A stretch of 21,918 nucleotides of DNA, from contig JANPLZ010000047.1 in NCBI GenBank assembly GCA_031422555.1, positions 1 through 21,918 of the forward strand, written 5' to 3'. A program made the translations under genes and the position numbers. The DNA comes from JANNAT01 sp031422555 (lineage in GTDB: Bacteria; Pseudomonadota; Alphaproteobacteria; Rhodobacterales; Rhodobacteraceae). The notes beneath the pieces are model-generated. The model was not told the DNA's origin. It did no database searches and worked only from the letters and a program-made list of their open reading frames with translations. This document shows positions 8,102 through 15,741 of this stretch, one piece after another. Every line of letters begins with the position of its first letter. Position 1 is the first letter of the stretch.

Positions 8102-8244
8102 GCTTTTGGCAGCCATTTGTTGCCTAAAAGTCAATTTTCTGCCATAATTCCCTCTATCCGGTCTTGGCACGTTGCCACAAAAAGAGCCGGGAAATCGCTT
8201 GACTGATAAACAGCAAGCACCCTTAGGGAAGGAAAACGAGTATC

Positions 8245-8544
8245 ATGGATATGAATCTTATCATCCAGTTGGTTGCGGGCGCTTTGGGCGGAAACGCGGC
8301 AGGGGCGCTTTTGAAGAACCTGAACCTGGGCACGTTGGGAAATTCGATTGCCGGGATCGTCGGCGGTGGGATCGGCGGCCAGATTCTTGGCATGTTGGGC
8401 GGCGCCGGTGCTGCCGGTGCCACGGCTGCGGCTGGTGGTATGGATGTGATGTCGATCGTATCGTCGCTGGCATCTGGCGGTGTTGGTGGTGGCGTGCTGA
8501 TGGCAATCGTCGGCGTTGTCAAAAACATGATGGCCAAGTCGTAA
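8245..8544 (+). CDS. Small glycine-rich (glycine-zipper) membrane protein of unknown function
   Basis: 99 residues, rich in Gly, Ala, Leu and Ile, with hardly any charge after the first 30 residues. Repeated G-x-x-x-G spacing (AGIVGGGIGGQILGML, then SGGVGGGVLMAIVGVV) points to packed membrane helices, perhaps two or three. No signal peptide with a cleavage site is obvious. A GGGAAGG ribosome-binding site lies about 13 bases before the ATG. I believe similar small proteins occur in other alphaproteobacteria as hypothetical proteins, but I know no function. It follows smpB by 143 bases and is closed off by a strong hairpin, so it may be its own transcript. Confidence 0.75.
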   Translation: MDMNLIIQLVAGALGGNAAGALLKNLNLGTLGNSIAGIVGGGIGGQILGMLGGAGAAGATAAAGGMDVMSIVSSLASGGVGGGVLMAIVGVVKNMMAKS

Positions 8545-8551
8545 TTTTATT

Positions 8552-8579
8552 GCGCGGGCGCGCAGTGCTGCGCCCGCGC
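8552..8579 (+). terminator. Strong GC-rich hairpin after the glycine-zipper gene
   Basis: GCGCGGGCGC (8552-8561) and GCGCCCGCGC (8570-8579) form a perfect 10-bp stem with an 8-base loop, 8 bases after the stop codon. Only a broken T-rich stretch follows. The position and strength fit an intrinsic terminator for the small membrane protein gene. Confidence 0.6.
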
Positions 8580-8640
8580 TACTCTTGCCTGACCGCCAAC
8601 TTGGGTTTAGGTGCATAGCATCACCCAAATGAGGCCGCGC

Positions 8641-9501
8641 ATGTCCCCCCCCTTCAGTGATGATCCAAAAACGCTGGTGTCCACCGATTGGTTGGCCGCG
8701 CATTTGAAAGACCCCGATTTGCGCGTGCTGGATGCCAGTTGGCATTTGCCCGACGCAGGCCGCGATCCGCTGGCCGAATATACCGCCACCCATATTCCCG
8801 GCGCGCGGTTCTTTGATCTGGCAGAGATTTCAGACCACAGATCCAGTTTGCCGCACATGGCCCCGCCGCCTGAAAAGTTCATCAGCCGGATGCGCGCGAT
8901 GGGCGTGGGCGACGGGCATCAGGTGGTGATATATGATGCGGTGGGGGTGTTTTCGGCGGCGCGGGTCTGGTGGTTGTTTCGCCTGATGGGCAAGATCAAT
9001 GTTGCGGTTCTGGATGGCGGTCTGCCGAAATGGGTTGCCGAAGGGCGCGAGGTTGAAGACATGCCACCGGTGCTGCGGGACCGTCATATGACCGTAAGTC
9101 GGCAAAACAATCTGGTCAAGGATGTCACCCAAGTGGCGCATGCCGCCAAACTGGCCGAGGCGGAAATCATTGACGCCCGCGCGGCGCCCCGGTTTCGCGG
9201 CGATGCGCCGGAACCGCGGGCAGGGTTGCGGGCCGGACATATTCCGGGGTCCAAAAACGTGCCCTACACCAGCACGCTGAACCCCGATGGCACGATGAAA
9301 ACGGCGGATGCACTGCGCGCGGTGTTCGAGGCGGCTGGCGTCAACCTGTCCAAACCCGCAATTACAACCTGCGGGTCGGGGGTAACGGCGGCAGTGCTTA
9401 GTCTGGCGCTGGAACGGATCGGCCACCGCAATCATGCGCTTTATGATGGGTCATGGGCCGAATGGGGCATGTATGACGATTTGGGCGTGGCGAAGGGATA
9501 A
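8641..9501 (+). CDS. sseA: 3-mercaptopyruvate sulfurtransferase (rhodanese family)
   Basis: 286 residues in two rhodanese domains, the usual form. The N-terminal inactive domain holds STDWLAAHLKDPDLRVLDASW and YTATHIPGARFFDL. The C-terminal domain holds EIIDARAAPRFRG, RAGHIPGSKNVPY and the active loop CGSGVTA with Cys244. CGSGVT rather than CRKGVT favours 3-mercaptopyruvate over thiosulfate as sulfur donor. It is a cytoplasmic enzyme of cysteine breakdown and sulfur transfer. I chose ATG 8641 (GAGG nearby), but ATG 8629 and GTG 8611 are in frame and possible. The aminotransferase gene follows after 4 bases. Such an enzyme could make 3-mercaptopyruvate from cysteine, so joint function is plausible but inferred. 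Confidence 0.92.
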   Translation: MSPPFSDDPKTLVSTDWLAAHLKDPDLRVLDASWHLPDAGRDPLAEYTATHIPGARFFDLAEISDHRSSLPHMAPPPEKFISRMRAMGVGDGHQVVIYDAVGVFSAARVWWLFRLMGKINVAVLDGGLPKWVAEGREVEDMPPVLRDRHMTVSRQNNLVKDVTQVAHAAKLAEAEIIDARAAPRFRGDAPEPRAGLRAGHIPGSKNVPYTSTLNPDGTMKTADALRAVFEAAGVNLSKPAITTCGSGVTAAVLSLALERIGHRNHALYDGSWAEWGMYDDLGVAKG

Positions 9502-9505
9502 GTCG

Positions 9506-10684
9506 ATGTTTCAATCGCTGCAACCACAGCCGCAAGACAAAATCCTGCAACTGATCCAGATGTTCAAGGACGATCCGCGCGGCGACAAGATTGATCTTGG
9601 GGTGGGCGTTTACAAAGATGCCACCGGGCTGACCCCGGTGATGCGCGCCGTAAAAGCCGCCGAGTATCAGCTTTGGCAGCGTGAGACGACCAAGACCTAT
9701 ACCACGCTGGCCGGTGATCCTGCCTTCAATGCCTCCATGGTGCAGTTGATATTGGGCGATGGGTATGCCGACCGCGCCGCCGCCGTCGCCACACCAGGGG
9801 GCACAGGTGCGATCCGTCAGGCGTTGGAATTGATCAAACTGGCCAATCCAAAGGCGACGATCTGGCTGTCAAATCCAACCTGGCCGAACCATCCGTCGAT
9901 CATCCGCTATCTGGGCATGCCGATGCAAGAGTATCGCTATTTCGATACCGTGACGGGTGGCATAGATTTTGACGGGTTGCTAGACGATCTGGGCCGGGTC
10001 GCGGTAGGCGATGTGGTGCTGCTACATGGCTGCTGTCACAACCCCACCGGGGCCAATCTGAATAGCGCGCAATGGGCTGAGGTTGCCGATTTGCTGATGG
10101 CCCGTGCGGCCATTCCCTTTGTTGATCTTGCCTATCAAGGCTTTGGCGACGGCCTTGACGCCGATGCCGCCGCGACGCGGATGATTGCCGCAGCTTTTCC
10201 CGAAGTGATTATCGCGGCGTCTTGCTCGAAAAACTTTGGCATTTACCGCGAACGCACCGGCGTGTTGATTGCCCTTGGTGACGCCAGCCGCCGCAGCGTT
10301 ACCCAAGGCAATCTGGCCTTTCTGAACCGCCAGAATTACAGCTTTCCACCCGATCACGGCGCGCGGCTGGTGACCATGGTGTTGGGCGACGACGCCCTGC
10401 GCGCCGACTGGATGGTTGAATTGGAAGAAGTGCGGCTGAACATGCTGGCCCTGCGCCAATCGCTGGCCGATCAGTTACGCCGCGCGACCAACTCTGACCG
10501 GTTTGATTTTATCGCCAGCCATCGCGGCATGTTCAGTCGGTTAGGTCTGACCGAAGCACAGGTCGAAACGCTGCGCAGCGTGCATGGTATCTATATGGTG
10601 GGCGACAGCCGCATCAATATAGCGGGGTTAAATGTGACAACCGTGCCAATATTGGCGGCGGCGATCGCCGGGATACACTTGTAG
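9506..10684 (+). CDS. Aspartate/aromatic amino acid aminotransferase (class I, PLP-dependent)
   Basis: 392 residues. The sequence follows the AspC/TyrB subgroup of class I aminotransferases: IDLGVGVYKD (29-38), SNPTWPNH (122-129), HNPTG with Asn179, DLAYQGFG with Asp207 and Tyr210, and SCSKNFGIYRERTG with the PLP-binding Lys242. It transfers amino groups between aspartate or aromatic amino acids and 2-oxoglutarate. Aspartate versus aromatic preference cannot be settled by eye, so no symbol is given. The start is ATG 9506, 4 bases after the sseA stop and behind GAAGGGATAAG. A longer frame from 9434 would overlap sseA without family similarity. Confidence 0.93.
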   Translation: MFQSLQPQPQDKILQLIQMFKDDPRGDKIDLGVGVYKDATGLTPVMRAVKAAEYQLWQRETTKTYTTLAGDPAFNASMVQLILGDGYADRAAAVATPGGTGAIRQALELIKLANPKATIWLSNPTWPNHPSIIRYLGMPMQEYRYFDTVTGGIDFDGLLDDLGRVAVGDVVLLHGCCHNPTGANLNSAQWAEVADLLMARAAIPFVDLAYQGFGDGLDADAAATRMIAAAFPEVIIAASCSKNFGIYRERTGVLIALGDASRRSVTQGNLAFLNRQNYSFPPDHGARLVTMVLGDDALRADWMVELEEVRLNMLALRQSLADQLRRATNSDRFDFIASHRGMFSRLGLTEAQVETLRSVHGIYMVGDSRINIAGLNVTTVPILAAAIAGIHL

Positions 10685-10726
10685 TCAAATCGCCTGTGGG
10701 ATCGCTTTAGGCCAATGCTGTGCGGG

Positions 10727-11218
10727 TCAGGTCTTGCGGAAATGTTGGCTAAGGGCCATCGCCACCCCCGCGCCGGGCCGCACGATTAGCAATACCCCGG
10801 CAAAGCCAACCAAAGCCCCGATCCAACTGGCAAGCATTGGCTTTTCGCTCAACAGCCACGCGGCCAGCAGCATTACGGCAAAGGGCGACATGTAAATGAT
10901 GGCGACGGTTTCTCCGACCGGCATCCGCATTAACGCCAAGCCCATTGTCAATGACGCCAAAGCCAAACCGCCCGCCCGCACCAGAACCAATCCGCTTCTT
11001 TGGGTGCGCAGGATTGCTGTTCCGTGACGCCCGCCCACAGACGCTGCCAAAAGCTAAAGGTTCAGCCCGTAGCGCACCGCGATGACAAACGGCCCGGCAT
11101 GACTTTGGAACAAATACTTGCCGGTCACGGCAGACAGCGAAAAAATGATCACTGCCAGCATCACCAAGCCGATGCCCTTCAGGGCGTGGCCGTTCCCATT
11201 TTTCGAAAGACTGGTCAT
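10727..11218 (-). pseudogene. Disrupted EamA/DMT transporter gene (in-frame TAG, C-terminal half missing)
   Basis: From ATG 11218 the frame gives 54 residues of a typical EamA start (LKGIGLVMLAVIIFSLSAV, then FVIAVRYGLNL). It stops at TAG (11056-11054) and continues in the same frame as LLAASVG, then MGLALMRMPVGETVAIIYMSPF and WIGALVGFAGVLLIVRPGAG, ending at TGA 10727. The pieces on both sides of the TAG read as one EamA repeat, so this looks like a point nonsense mutation, probably in a leucine codon. The second repeat is also absent: after RPGAG only a dozen unrelated residues follow, giving about 163 codons against the normal ~290. I therefore call it a decayed gene, not two small genes. 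It is convergent with the aminotransferase gene. Confidence 0.82.
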
Positions 11219-11294
11219 ATTCTGCAATCTTTCTGGTCTGGCATGCCAAAGATATCAGCTTTGCGGCGCGGCAACAGCCCGGGAAATTTTCAAA

Positions 11295-11330
11295 CAAAAA
11301 ACGGCCCCTGCCGCAATGGACAAGGGCCGT
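11295..11330 (-). terminator. Intrinsic terminator of glnK-amtB
   Basis: Read on the minus strand, ACGGCCC (11330-11324) pairs with GGGCCGT (11307-11301) and is followed directly by a run of T (plus-strand A's at 11295-11301). It lies about 70 bases after the amtB stop. Stem, T-run and position all fit a classical Rho-independent terminator. Confidence 0.88.
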
Positions 11331-11401
11331 GCAAGTTAAACCAAAGGGGGAGGGCCCTTGGCGTCAGGGTCGGGGCCAGCGCGTCTCGGCCCCGAAGAAA
11401 T

Positions 11402-12829
11402 TCAAACGTTATAGGCATTCTCGCCATGCGAGGTTTGATCCAGCCCCTGACGTTCATCATCGGCTGCCGGACGCAGGCCAAAGACCAGATCAATGCCCTT
11501 GAACAACAAGAACGACACACCGCCCGACCACAACAAGGTGATGCCGACCGCTTTGAATTGGGTGATCACTTGGGCTGTCATGTCATAGGTGCCGGCAACG
11601 GCCGGGAACACGGTGTAGTCGAACCACCCCTGACCACCAAGGCTGGGATCAGCCACGACGCCGGTGGCAATCGCGCCAACAATCCCGCCGACACAATGCA
11701 CGCCAAACACATCAAGGCTGTCGTCATAGCGCAGTTTGCCTTTCACGGTGGACACAAAGTAATAGCAGATCGGCGAGACAATCAGACCCAGCAGGATCGA
11801 CGCCATCGGGGCCGCAAATCCCGATGCCGGGGTTATGGCCACCAACCCCGCCACGGCCCCTGTTACCGCACCCAACAGTGATGGGCGACCATGCCGGATT
11901 TGTTCGACCACGATCCACGCAAACGCAGCTGCCGCGGTGGCAAGGAACGTGTTGATGAATGCCAGTGCAGCAAGGCCGTTCGCCTCAAGGTTTGATCCGG
12001 CGTTAAAGCCAAACCAACCCACCCACAGCAAGGATGCGCCGATCATCGTCATGGTCAAAGAATGCGGCGCCATGTTTTCCTTGCCATGACCCAACCGCTT
12101 GCCCAGCACCAGGCACCCCATCAGACCTGCAATCCCTGCGTTGATGTGCACAACCGTGCCACCGGCAAAGTCCAGCGCCCCCATGCCCCACAACAGACCC
12201 GCATCGGCGGTGTTGTCAGACAGGAAATCCGGGCCGCTCCAATACCAGACCATATGTGCTACGGGCAGATACACCAGCGTCACCCACAGGACCGAAAACA
12301 GCATCAGCGGCCAGAATTTGATGCGCTCGGCAAAGGCCCCAACGATCAGGCCGGGGGTGATGCAGGCAAAGGTCATCTGGAAAATCACGAAGGAATATTC
12401 AGGAATATAGACGTTGTTGGAAAAGGTAGCTGCAAAAGTGGATACGTTTACGCCCGACAGAAATGCTTTTGACAGGCCGCCAATATAGGGGCTGCCACCG
12501 GTAAAAGCCAAGGAATAGCCATAGGTTACCCAGATGATTGCGACGATGCAGACAATGGTAAACACCTGCATCAGGACGCTTAGCATGTTCTTTGTGCGCA
12601 CAAGGCCACCGTAGAACAATCCCAGCGCCGGGATCGCCATCAGCAGCACCAGTGCCGATGATACCAGCATCCACGTCGTGTCACCCTTGTTCACCATGCC
12701 CGCCATCGCGGTGGCATCGGGTGCCTTGATCGGCCCTGCGGCTACGGCGTCTTGCGCGCAGGCGGGCAGGCTGGTTGCCAGCGCGGTAAGCGCTGCACCC
12801 AAGCCCGCAAGTTTCATTTTCAGTTGCAT
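11402..12829 (-). CDS. amtB: Ammonium transporter AmtB
   Basis: 475 residues with a cleavable signal peptide (KLAGLGAALTALATSLPACA, about 25 residues) followed by eleven hydrophobic segments of the Amt/Mep/Rh fold. Key residues are visible: ALDFAGGTVVHINAG with Asp220 and pore His228, and FGVHCVGG with pore His378. AFAERIKFWP and GWFGFNAGS are further family signatures. It conducts ammonium/ammonia through the inner membrane and is gated by GlnK, encoded just upstream. The start at 12829 is chosen because GGGGATGGGG lies nine bases upstream and it gives the normal signal peptide. ATG 12850 and 12844 are in frame alternatives. The glnK stop is 22 bases upstream, and the operon ends at the 11295-11330 terminator. 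Confidence 0.96.
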   Translation of the reverse strand: MQLKMKLAGLGAALTALATSLPACAQDAVAAGPIKAPDATAMAGMVNKGDTTWMLVSSALVLLMAIPALGLFYGGLVRTKNMLSVLMQVFTIVCIVAIIWVTYGYSLAFTGGSPYIGGLSKAFLSGVNVSTFAATFSNNVYIPEYSFVIFQMTFACITPGLIVGAFAERIKFWPLMLFSVLWVTLVYLPVAHMVWYWSGPDFLSDNTADAGLLWGMGALDFAGGTVVHINAGIAGLMGCLVLGKRLGHGKENMAPHSLTMTMIGASLLWVGWFGFNAGSNLEANGLAALAFINTFLATAAAAFAWIVVEQIRHGRPSLLGAVTGAVAGLVAITPASGFAAPMASILLGLIVSPICYYFVSTVKGKLRYDDSLDVFGVHCVGGIVGAIATGVVADPSLGGQGWFDYTVFPAVAGTYDMTAQVITQFKAVGITLLWSGGVSFLLFKGIDLVFGLRPAADDERQGLDQTSHGENAYNV

Positions 12830-12851
12830 TGTTTGGTTCCCCATCCCCATT

Positions 12852-13190
12852 TCACAGCGCGTCGTCATCGGTTTCACCGGTGCGCACCCGCAACGCGCTT
12901 TGCACGTCGATCACGAAAATTTTGCCATCACCAATTTTGCCGGTGCGGGCGGTTTTGCTGATGGTGTCAACCACCTGTTCAGCCATCGCATCGCTGACCA
13001 CCATTTCCAGGCGCATTTTTGGCACGAAATTCACCGCATACTCTGCGCCGCGATAAATTTCGGTGTGGCCCGATTGCGTGCCAAATCCCTTGATTTCCGT
13101 AACCATCATGCCCCGCACGCCCAGCGTGGTCAGCGCTTCGCGGACCTCGTCTAGCTTGTATGGTTTGATGGCGGCTATGATCATTTTCAC
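12852..13190 (-). CDS. glnK: Nitrogen regulatory PII protein GlnK
   Basis: 112 residues from a GTG start at 13190, exactly the PII length, with AAAGGAG six bases upstream. It opens MKMIIAAIKPYKLDEVREAL. The T-loop is RGAEYAVNFVPK, and counting from the GTG places the uridylylation site at Tyr51. The B- and C-loop regions (TGKIGDGKIFV, VRTGETDDDAL) bind ATP/ADP and 2-oxoglutarate. PII proteins report nitrogen and energy state. This one should block AmtB when unmodified, as its gene is directly upstream of amtB. Nitrogen-regulated transcription is expected for this operon, but I could not find a convincing NtrC or sigma-54 site in the upstream gap. Confidence 0.97.
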   Translation of the reverse strand: MKMIIAAIKPYKLDEVREALTTLGVRGMMVTEIKGFGTQSGHTEIYRGAEYAVNFVPKMRLEMVVSDAMAEQVVDTISKTARTGKIGDGKIFVIDVQSALRVRTGETDDDAL

Positions 13191-13340
13191 GACGCACTCC
13201 TTTCTGACGACCCCTGTTGGGCCTTGGCGGGAATGAGGCGGTCTTCGCAGGTGCAGCACAAGTTTGCGGCAATGCAAAAATGCTGATCCAAGGGGCAGGC
13301 ACAATAAATCCGCACATTTTTTCGCCTATGCCTGTTTTTT

Positions 13341-13361
13341 GTGCGAATGAAGAGTGCGAAT
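13341..13361. repeat. Direct repeat in the glnK/PBP divergent gap
   Basis: The octamer GTGCGAAT occurs at 13341-13348 and again at 13354-13361, spaced 13 bases start to start. It lies in the 249-base region between the divergent glnK and penicillin-binding protein genes. It may be a pair of regulator half-sites on one face of the helix, but no regulator can be named. Confidence 0.3.
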
Positions 13362-13382
13362 CATTGCGGCACCCGCTAAACA

Positions 13383-13414
13383 TTCCGGAACAAAGCGGCT
13401 ACTGTTCGCGGAAC
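13383..13414. promoter_or_regulatory. Two nearby palindromes upstream of the class A PBP gene
   Basis: TTCCGGAA (13383-13390) and GTTCGCGGAAC (13404-13414) are both palindromic and share a TTC...GGAAC pattern, about 21-22 bases centre to centre. They lie 25-57 bases before the PBP start and might be two copies of an operator. This is pattern reading only; no known consensus was matched. Confidence 0.25.
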
Positions 13415-13439
13415 GAAAACAAACAAAGTGCAGGCAGTC

Positions 13440-15650
13440 ATGGCGGCATCGGGCAAGGGGCGGGATGGACCGTTGGTGGCGGATCGCCGCTATGGCGTGA
13501 TGCGTGCGGCGGTCGCCAAGCCGGGATCGGGCCGGGGCAATCCGCCACCGCGCAAGCCCAGCACCAAGCGTCCGCGCAAAGGCGGCTATACCCCGCGAAA
13601 TCCGATCCTTGCGCTGATCGTCGGCTTTGTACGGCTGATCTGGCGGCTGATCTGGGGCGTGGCGTGGCGGGTTGGTTTTGTCTCCGCGCTGATCCTTGCG
13701 GGTATCGTGTTTTACTTTTACGCCCAACTGCCGCCGGTGGCCGATTTGCTGGATGGCCGCGCACGGGGGTCGGTGACCCTGATGGATCGCAACGACCGGG
13801 TGTTTGCCTGGCGCGGTGAAAGCTTTGGCGGCCAGATCACCTCGGATACGGTGTCACCCGATTTGCTGAACGCGGTGATCGCCACCGAAGACAAACGCTT
13901 TTACGGGCATTTTGGCATCAGCCCGCGCGGCATCGCGTCGGCAATCAAGATCAACATGGCGGCGGGTCGTGGGCCGCTGGAAGGCAACGGCGGATCAACG
14001 ATCACCCAGCAAGTTGCAAAACTGCTGTGTCTGGGCGTGGTCTATGATCCAACCCAATGGAAATCCGAGGCAGCCTATGAAGAAGATTGCCGGTCTGGTG
14101 GCATTTGGCGCAAGCTGAAAGAGTTTCCCTATGCCATGGCGATGGAGGCGAAATATTCCAAGGCTGAAATCCTGACGATCTATTTCAACCGCGCCTATCT
14201 GGGGGCCGGTGCGCGCGGGTTTGAGGCCGCCGCGCAGCGGTATTTCGGCGTTTCGGCCAATCAGGTTGATGCAGCCCAAGGCGCGATGCTTGCCGGGCTT
14301 TTGAAAGCGCCGTCGCGCTATGCGCCTACCAACAGCCTGCAGCGCGCCCAAGATCGCGCCGGTGTGGTGATCGGTCTGATGCAAGAGCAAGGCTTTCTGA
14401 CCGCCAGTGCAGCAGACGATGCCCGCGCCAACCCAGCCCAATTGTCGGCGGAAGCGCAGACCAAATCTGGCGGCTATTTTGCCGATTGGGTGATGGAAAG
14501 CGCGCCCGATTTTCTGACATCGAAAACCACCGAAGATGTCATCATGCGCACCACGATGGACCCGCGCCTGCAAAATGCGTCAGAGCAAGCGTTGGATTGG
14601 GTGTTTGAAAACAAGGTCAAGCCGGGGTCGAAGGCACAGGTTGCCATCGTGGTGATGGGCGCGGATGGCGCGGTGCGGGCCATGGTTGGGGGACGCGATA
14701 TCGAAGAGGCCGGATCGTTCAACCGCGCCACCATGGCGAAACGTCAAACCGGGTCTTCGTTCAAACCCTTTGTCTATGCCGCCGCGCTTGATCTGGGGTG
14801 GAGCCCGGCTGACTTTGTCGAAGACACGCCTTTGACCATCAACATCCCCGGATCCGGGCCGTGGTCGCCGGATAATTATGACAATGCGTTCGTGGGCCTG
14901 ATCACCTTGACCGAAGCGTTGAAGGACAGCAGGAACATTCCGGCGGTGCGGGTGGCCGAAGCGGTGGGCCGCGACGCCGTGCGCGCCGTTGCCAATGGCT
15001 TTGGTATCCAGTCTGATCTGGCGGCGGGTCCAGCTTTGGCGCTGGGCGCGTCGGAGTCGACCTTAATTGAAATGACGGGCGCCTATGCGGGTATCTTGAA
15101 CGGTGGGTCGTCGGTCACGCCTTACGGCTTGGTCGAGTTGAAATTGAAAGACGATGCCGAGCCTTTGATGGGGGCAGTCGGCGGCATTGGCGAACGGGTG
15201 ATTTCGCAAAACGCCGCCGAATTGCTGACCTATATGATGAGCCAAGTGATCGAATCCGGCACTGGCACCCGCGCGCGGTTGGATGGCCGCCCTGCAGCCG
15301 GTAAAACCGGCACCACAACAGCGGGGCGCGATGCGTGGTTCATCGGCTTTACCGCCGATTATGTGGTGGGCGTCTGGATGGGCTATGACGATAACACCCC
15401 GTTGACAGGCGTGACAGGCGGCGGTTTGCCGGCGGAAATCTGGCACGAAGTGATGGTGCGCGTCAGTGATGGCCTGCCGGTGACCGATCTGAATATGATC
15501 ATTCCCGAGCCGCGCAACCCGCCACAGCCCGAGTTTGTCGAACAGCCTTTTGATCCGGGTTTTGAGCAGGGTTTTGATCCGGCGCCGCAGGATCGGCAAC
15601 GCGACCCGATCGAAAATCTTTTGCGCGAGATTTTGGGTGTCGGAAACTGA
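13440..15650 (+). CDS. Class A penicillin-binding protein (PBP1A-family transglycosylase/transpeptidase)
   Basis: 736 residues, bifunctional peptidoglycan synthase anchored in the inner membrane. A basic cytoplasmic N-terminus (PPPRKPSTKRPRKGG) precedes a membrane segment at about 75-94. The GT51 glycosyltransferase domain shows ATEDKRFYGHFG with catalytic Glu150 and GGSTITQQVAKLL. The transpeptidase domain shows SSFK with active Ser439, SRN (496-498) and KTGT (621-624). The last ~45 residues are proline- and acid-rich with a near-repeat (FDPGFEQGFDP), probably disordered. ATG 13440 is chosen; GTG 13428 and ATG 13500 are in frame and cannot be excluded, since no strong ribosome-binding site is present. 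The gene is divergent from glnK. Confidence 0.94.
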   Translation: MAASGKGRDGPLVADRRYGVMRAAVAKPGSGRGNPPPRKPSTKRPRKGGYTPRNPILALIVGFVRLIWRLIWGVAWRVGFVSALILAGIVFYFYAQLPPVADLLDGRARGSVTLMDRNDRVFAWRGESFGGQITSDTVSPDLLNAVIATEDKRFYGHFGISPRGIASAIKINMAAGRGPLEGNGGSTITQQVAKLLCLGVVYDPTQWKSEAAYEEDCRSGGIWRKLKEFPYAMAMEAKYSKAEILTIYFNRAYLGAGARGFEAAAQRYFGVSANQVDAAQGAMLAGLLKAPSRYAPTNSLQRAQDRAGVVIGLMQEQGFLTASAADDARANPAQLSAEAQTKSGGYFADWVMESAPDFLTSKTTEDVIMRTTMDPRLQNASEQALDWVFENKVKPGSKAQVAIVVMGADGAVRAMVGGRDIEEAGSFNRATMAKRQTGSSFKPFVYAAALDLGWSPADFVEDTPLTINIPGSGPWSPDNYDNAFVGLITLTEALKDSRNIPAVRVAEAVGRDAVRAVANGFGIQSDLAAGPALALGASESTLIEMTGAYAGILNGGSSVTPYGLVELKLKDDAEPLMGAVGGIGERVISQNAAELLTYMMSQVIESGTGTRARLDGRPAAGKTGTTTAGRDAWFIGFTADYVVGVWMGYDDNTPLTGVTGGGLPAEIWHEVMVRVSDGLPVTDLNMIIPEPRNPPQPEFVEQPFDPGFEQGFDPAPQDRQRDPIENLLREILGVGN

Positions 15651-15684
15651 CGGTCCGGCGGAAATTACTTGCAAACCAATTTTG

Positions 15685-15712
15685 TTGACAGTGTTACGCT
15701 TCGGCGTAGTCT
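15685..15712 (+). promoter_or_regulatory. Candidate promoter with hairpin in its spacer
   Basis: A perfect TTGACA (15685-15690) is followed 16 bases later by TAGTCT (15707-15712), a weak -10 match, about 30 bases before the ATG of the S74-like small protein. Most of the spacer and the first base or two of the -10 element are the inverted repeat TACGC-TTCG-GCGTA (15695-15708). The -35 match and position support a promoter for the tandem small-protein genes. The -10 assignment is uncertain. Confidence 0.5.
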
Positions 15713-15741
15713 TTCGGAATATTTCAATAATGGGGTTCAAA

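Noticed and set aside
8102..8244. Possible ssrA (tmRNA) gene or terminator next to smpB
   Set aside because: No tRNA-like ends or tag-encoding frame could be seen. The CTTTTGGCA...TGCCTAAAAG pairing contains a bulge and has no T-run, so it was not called.
5851..11218. Two EamA transporter genes as a recent duplication, with one decayed
   Set aside because: The intact and broken proteins are only distantly alike and share no long DNA identity that I could see, so they are separate family members.
11000..11881. Open frame of 293 codons on the plus strand across the amtB 3' end and its terminator
   Set aside because: It crosses a clear terminator and a transporter pseudogene, has low-complexity basic composition, and lies antisense to amtB. 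No recognisable protein features.
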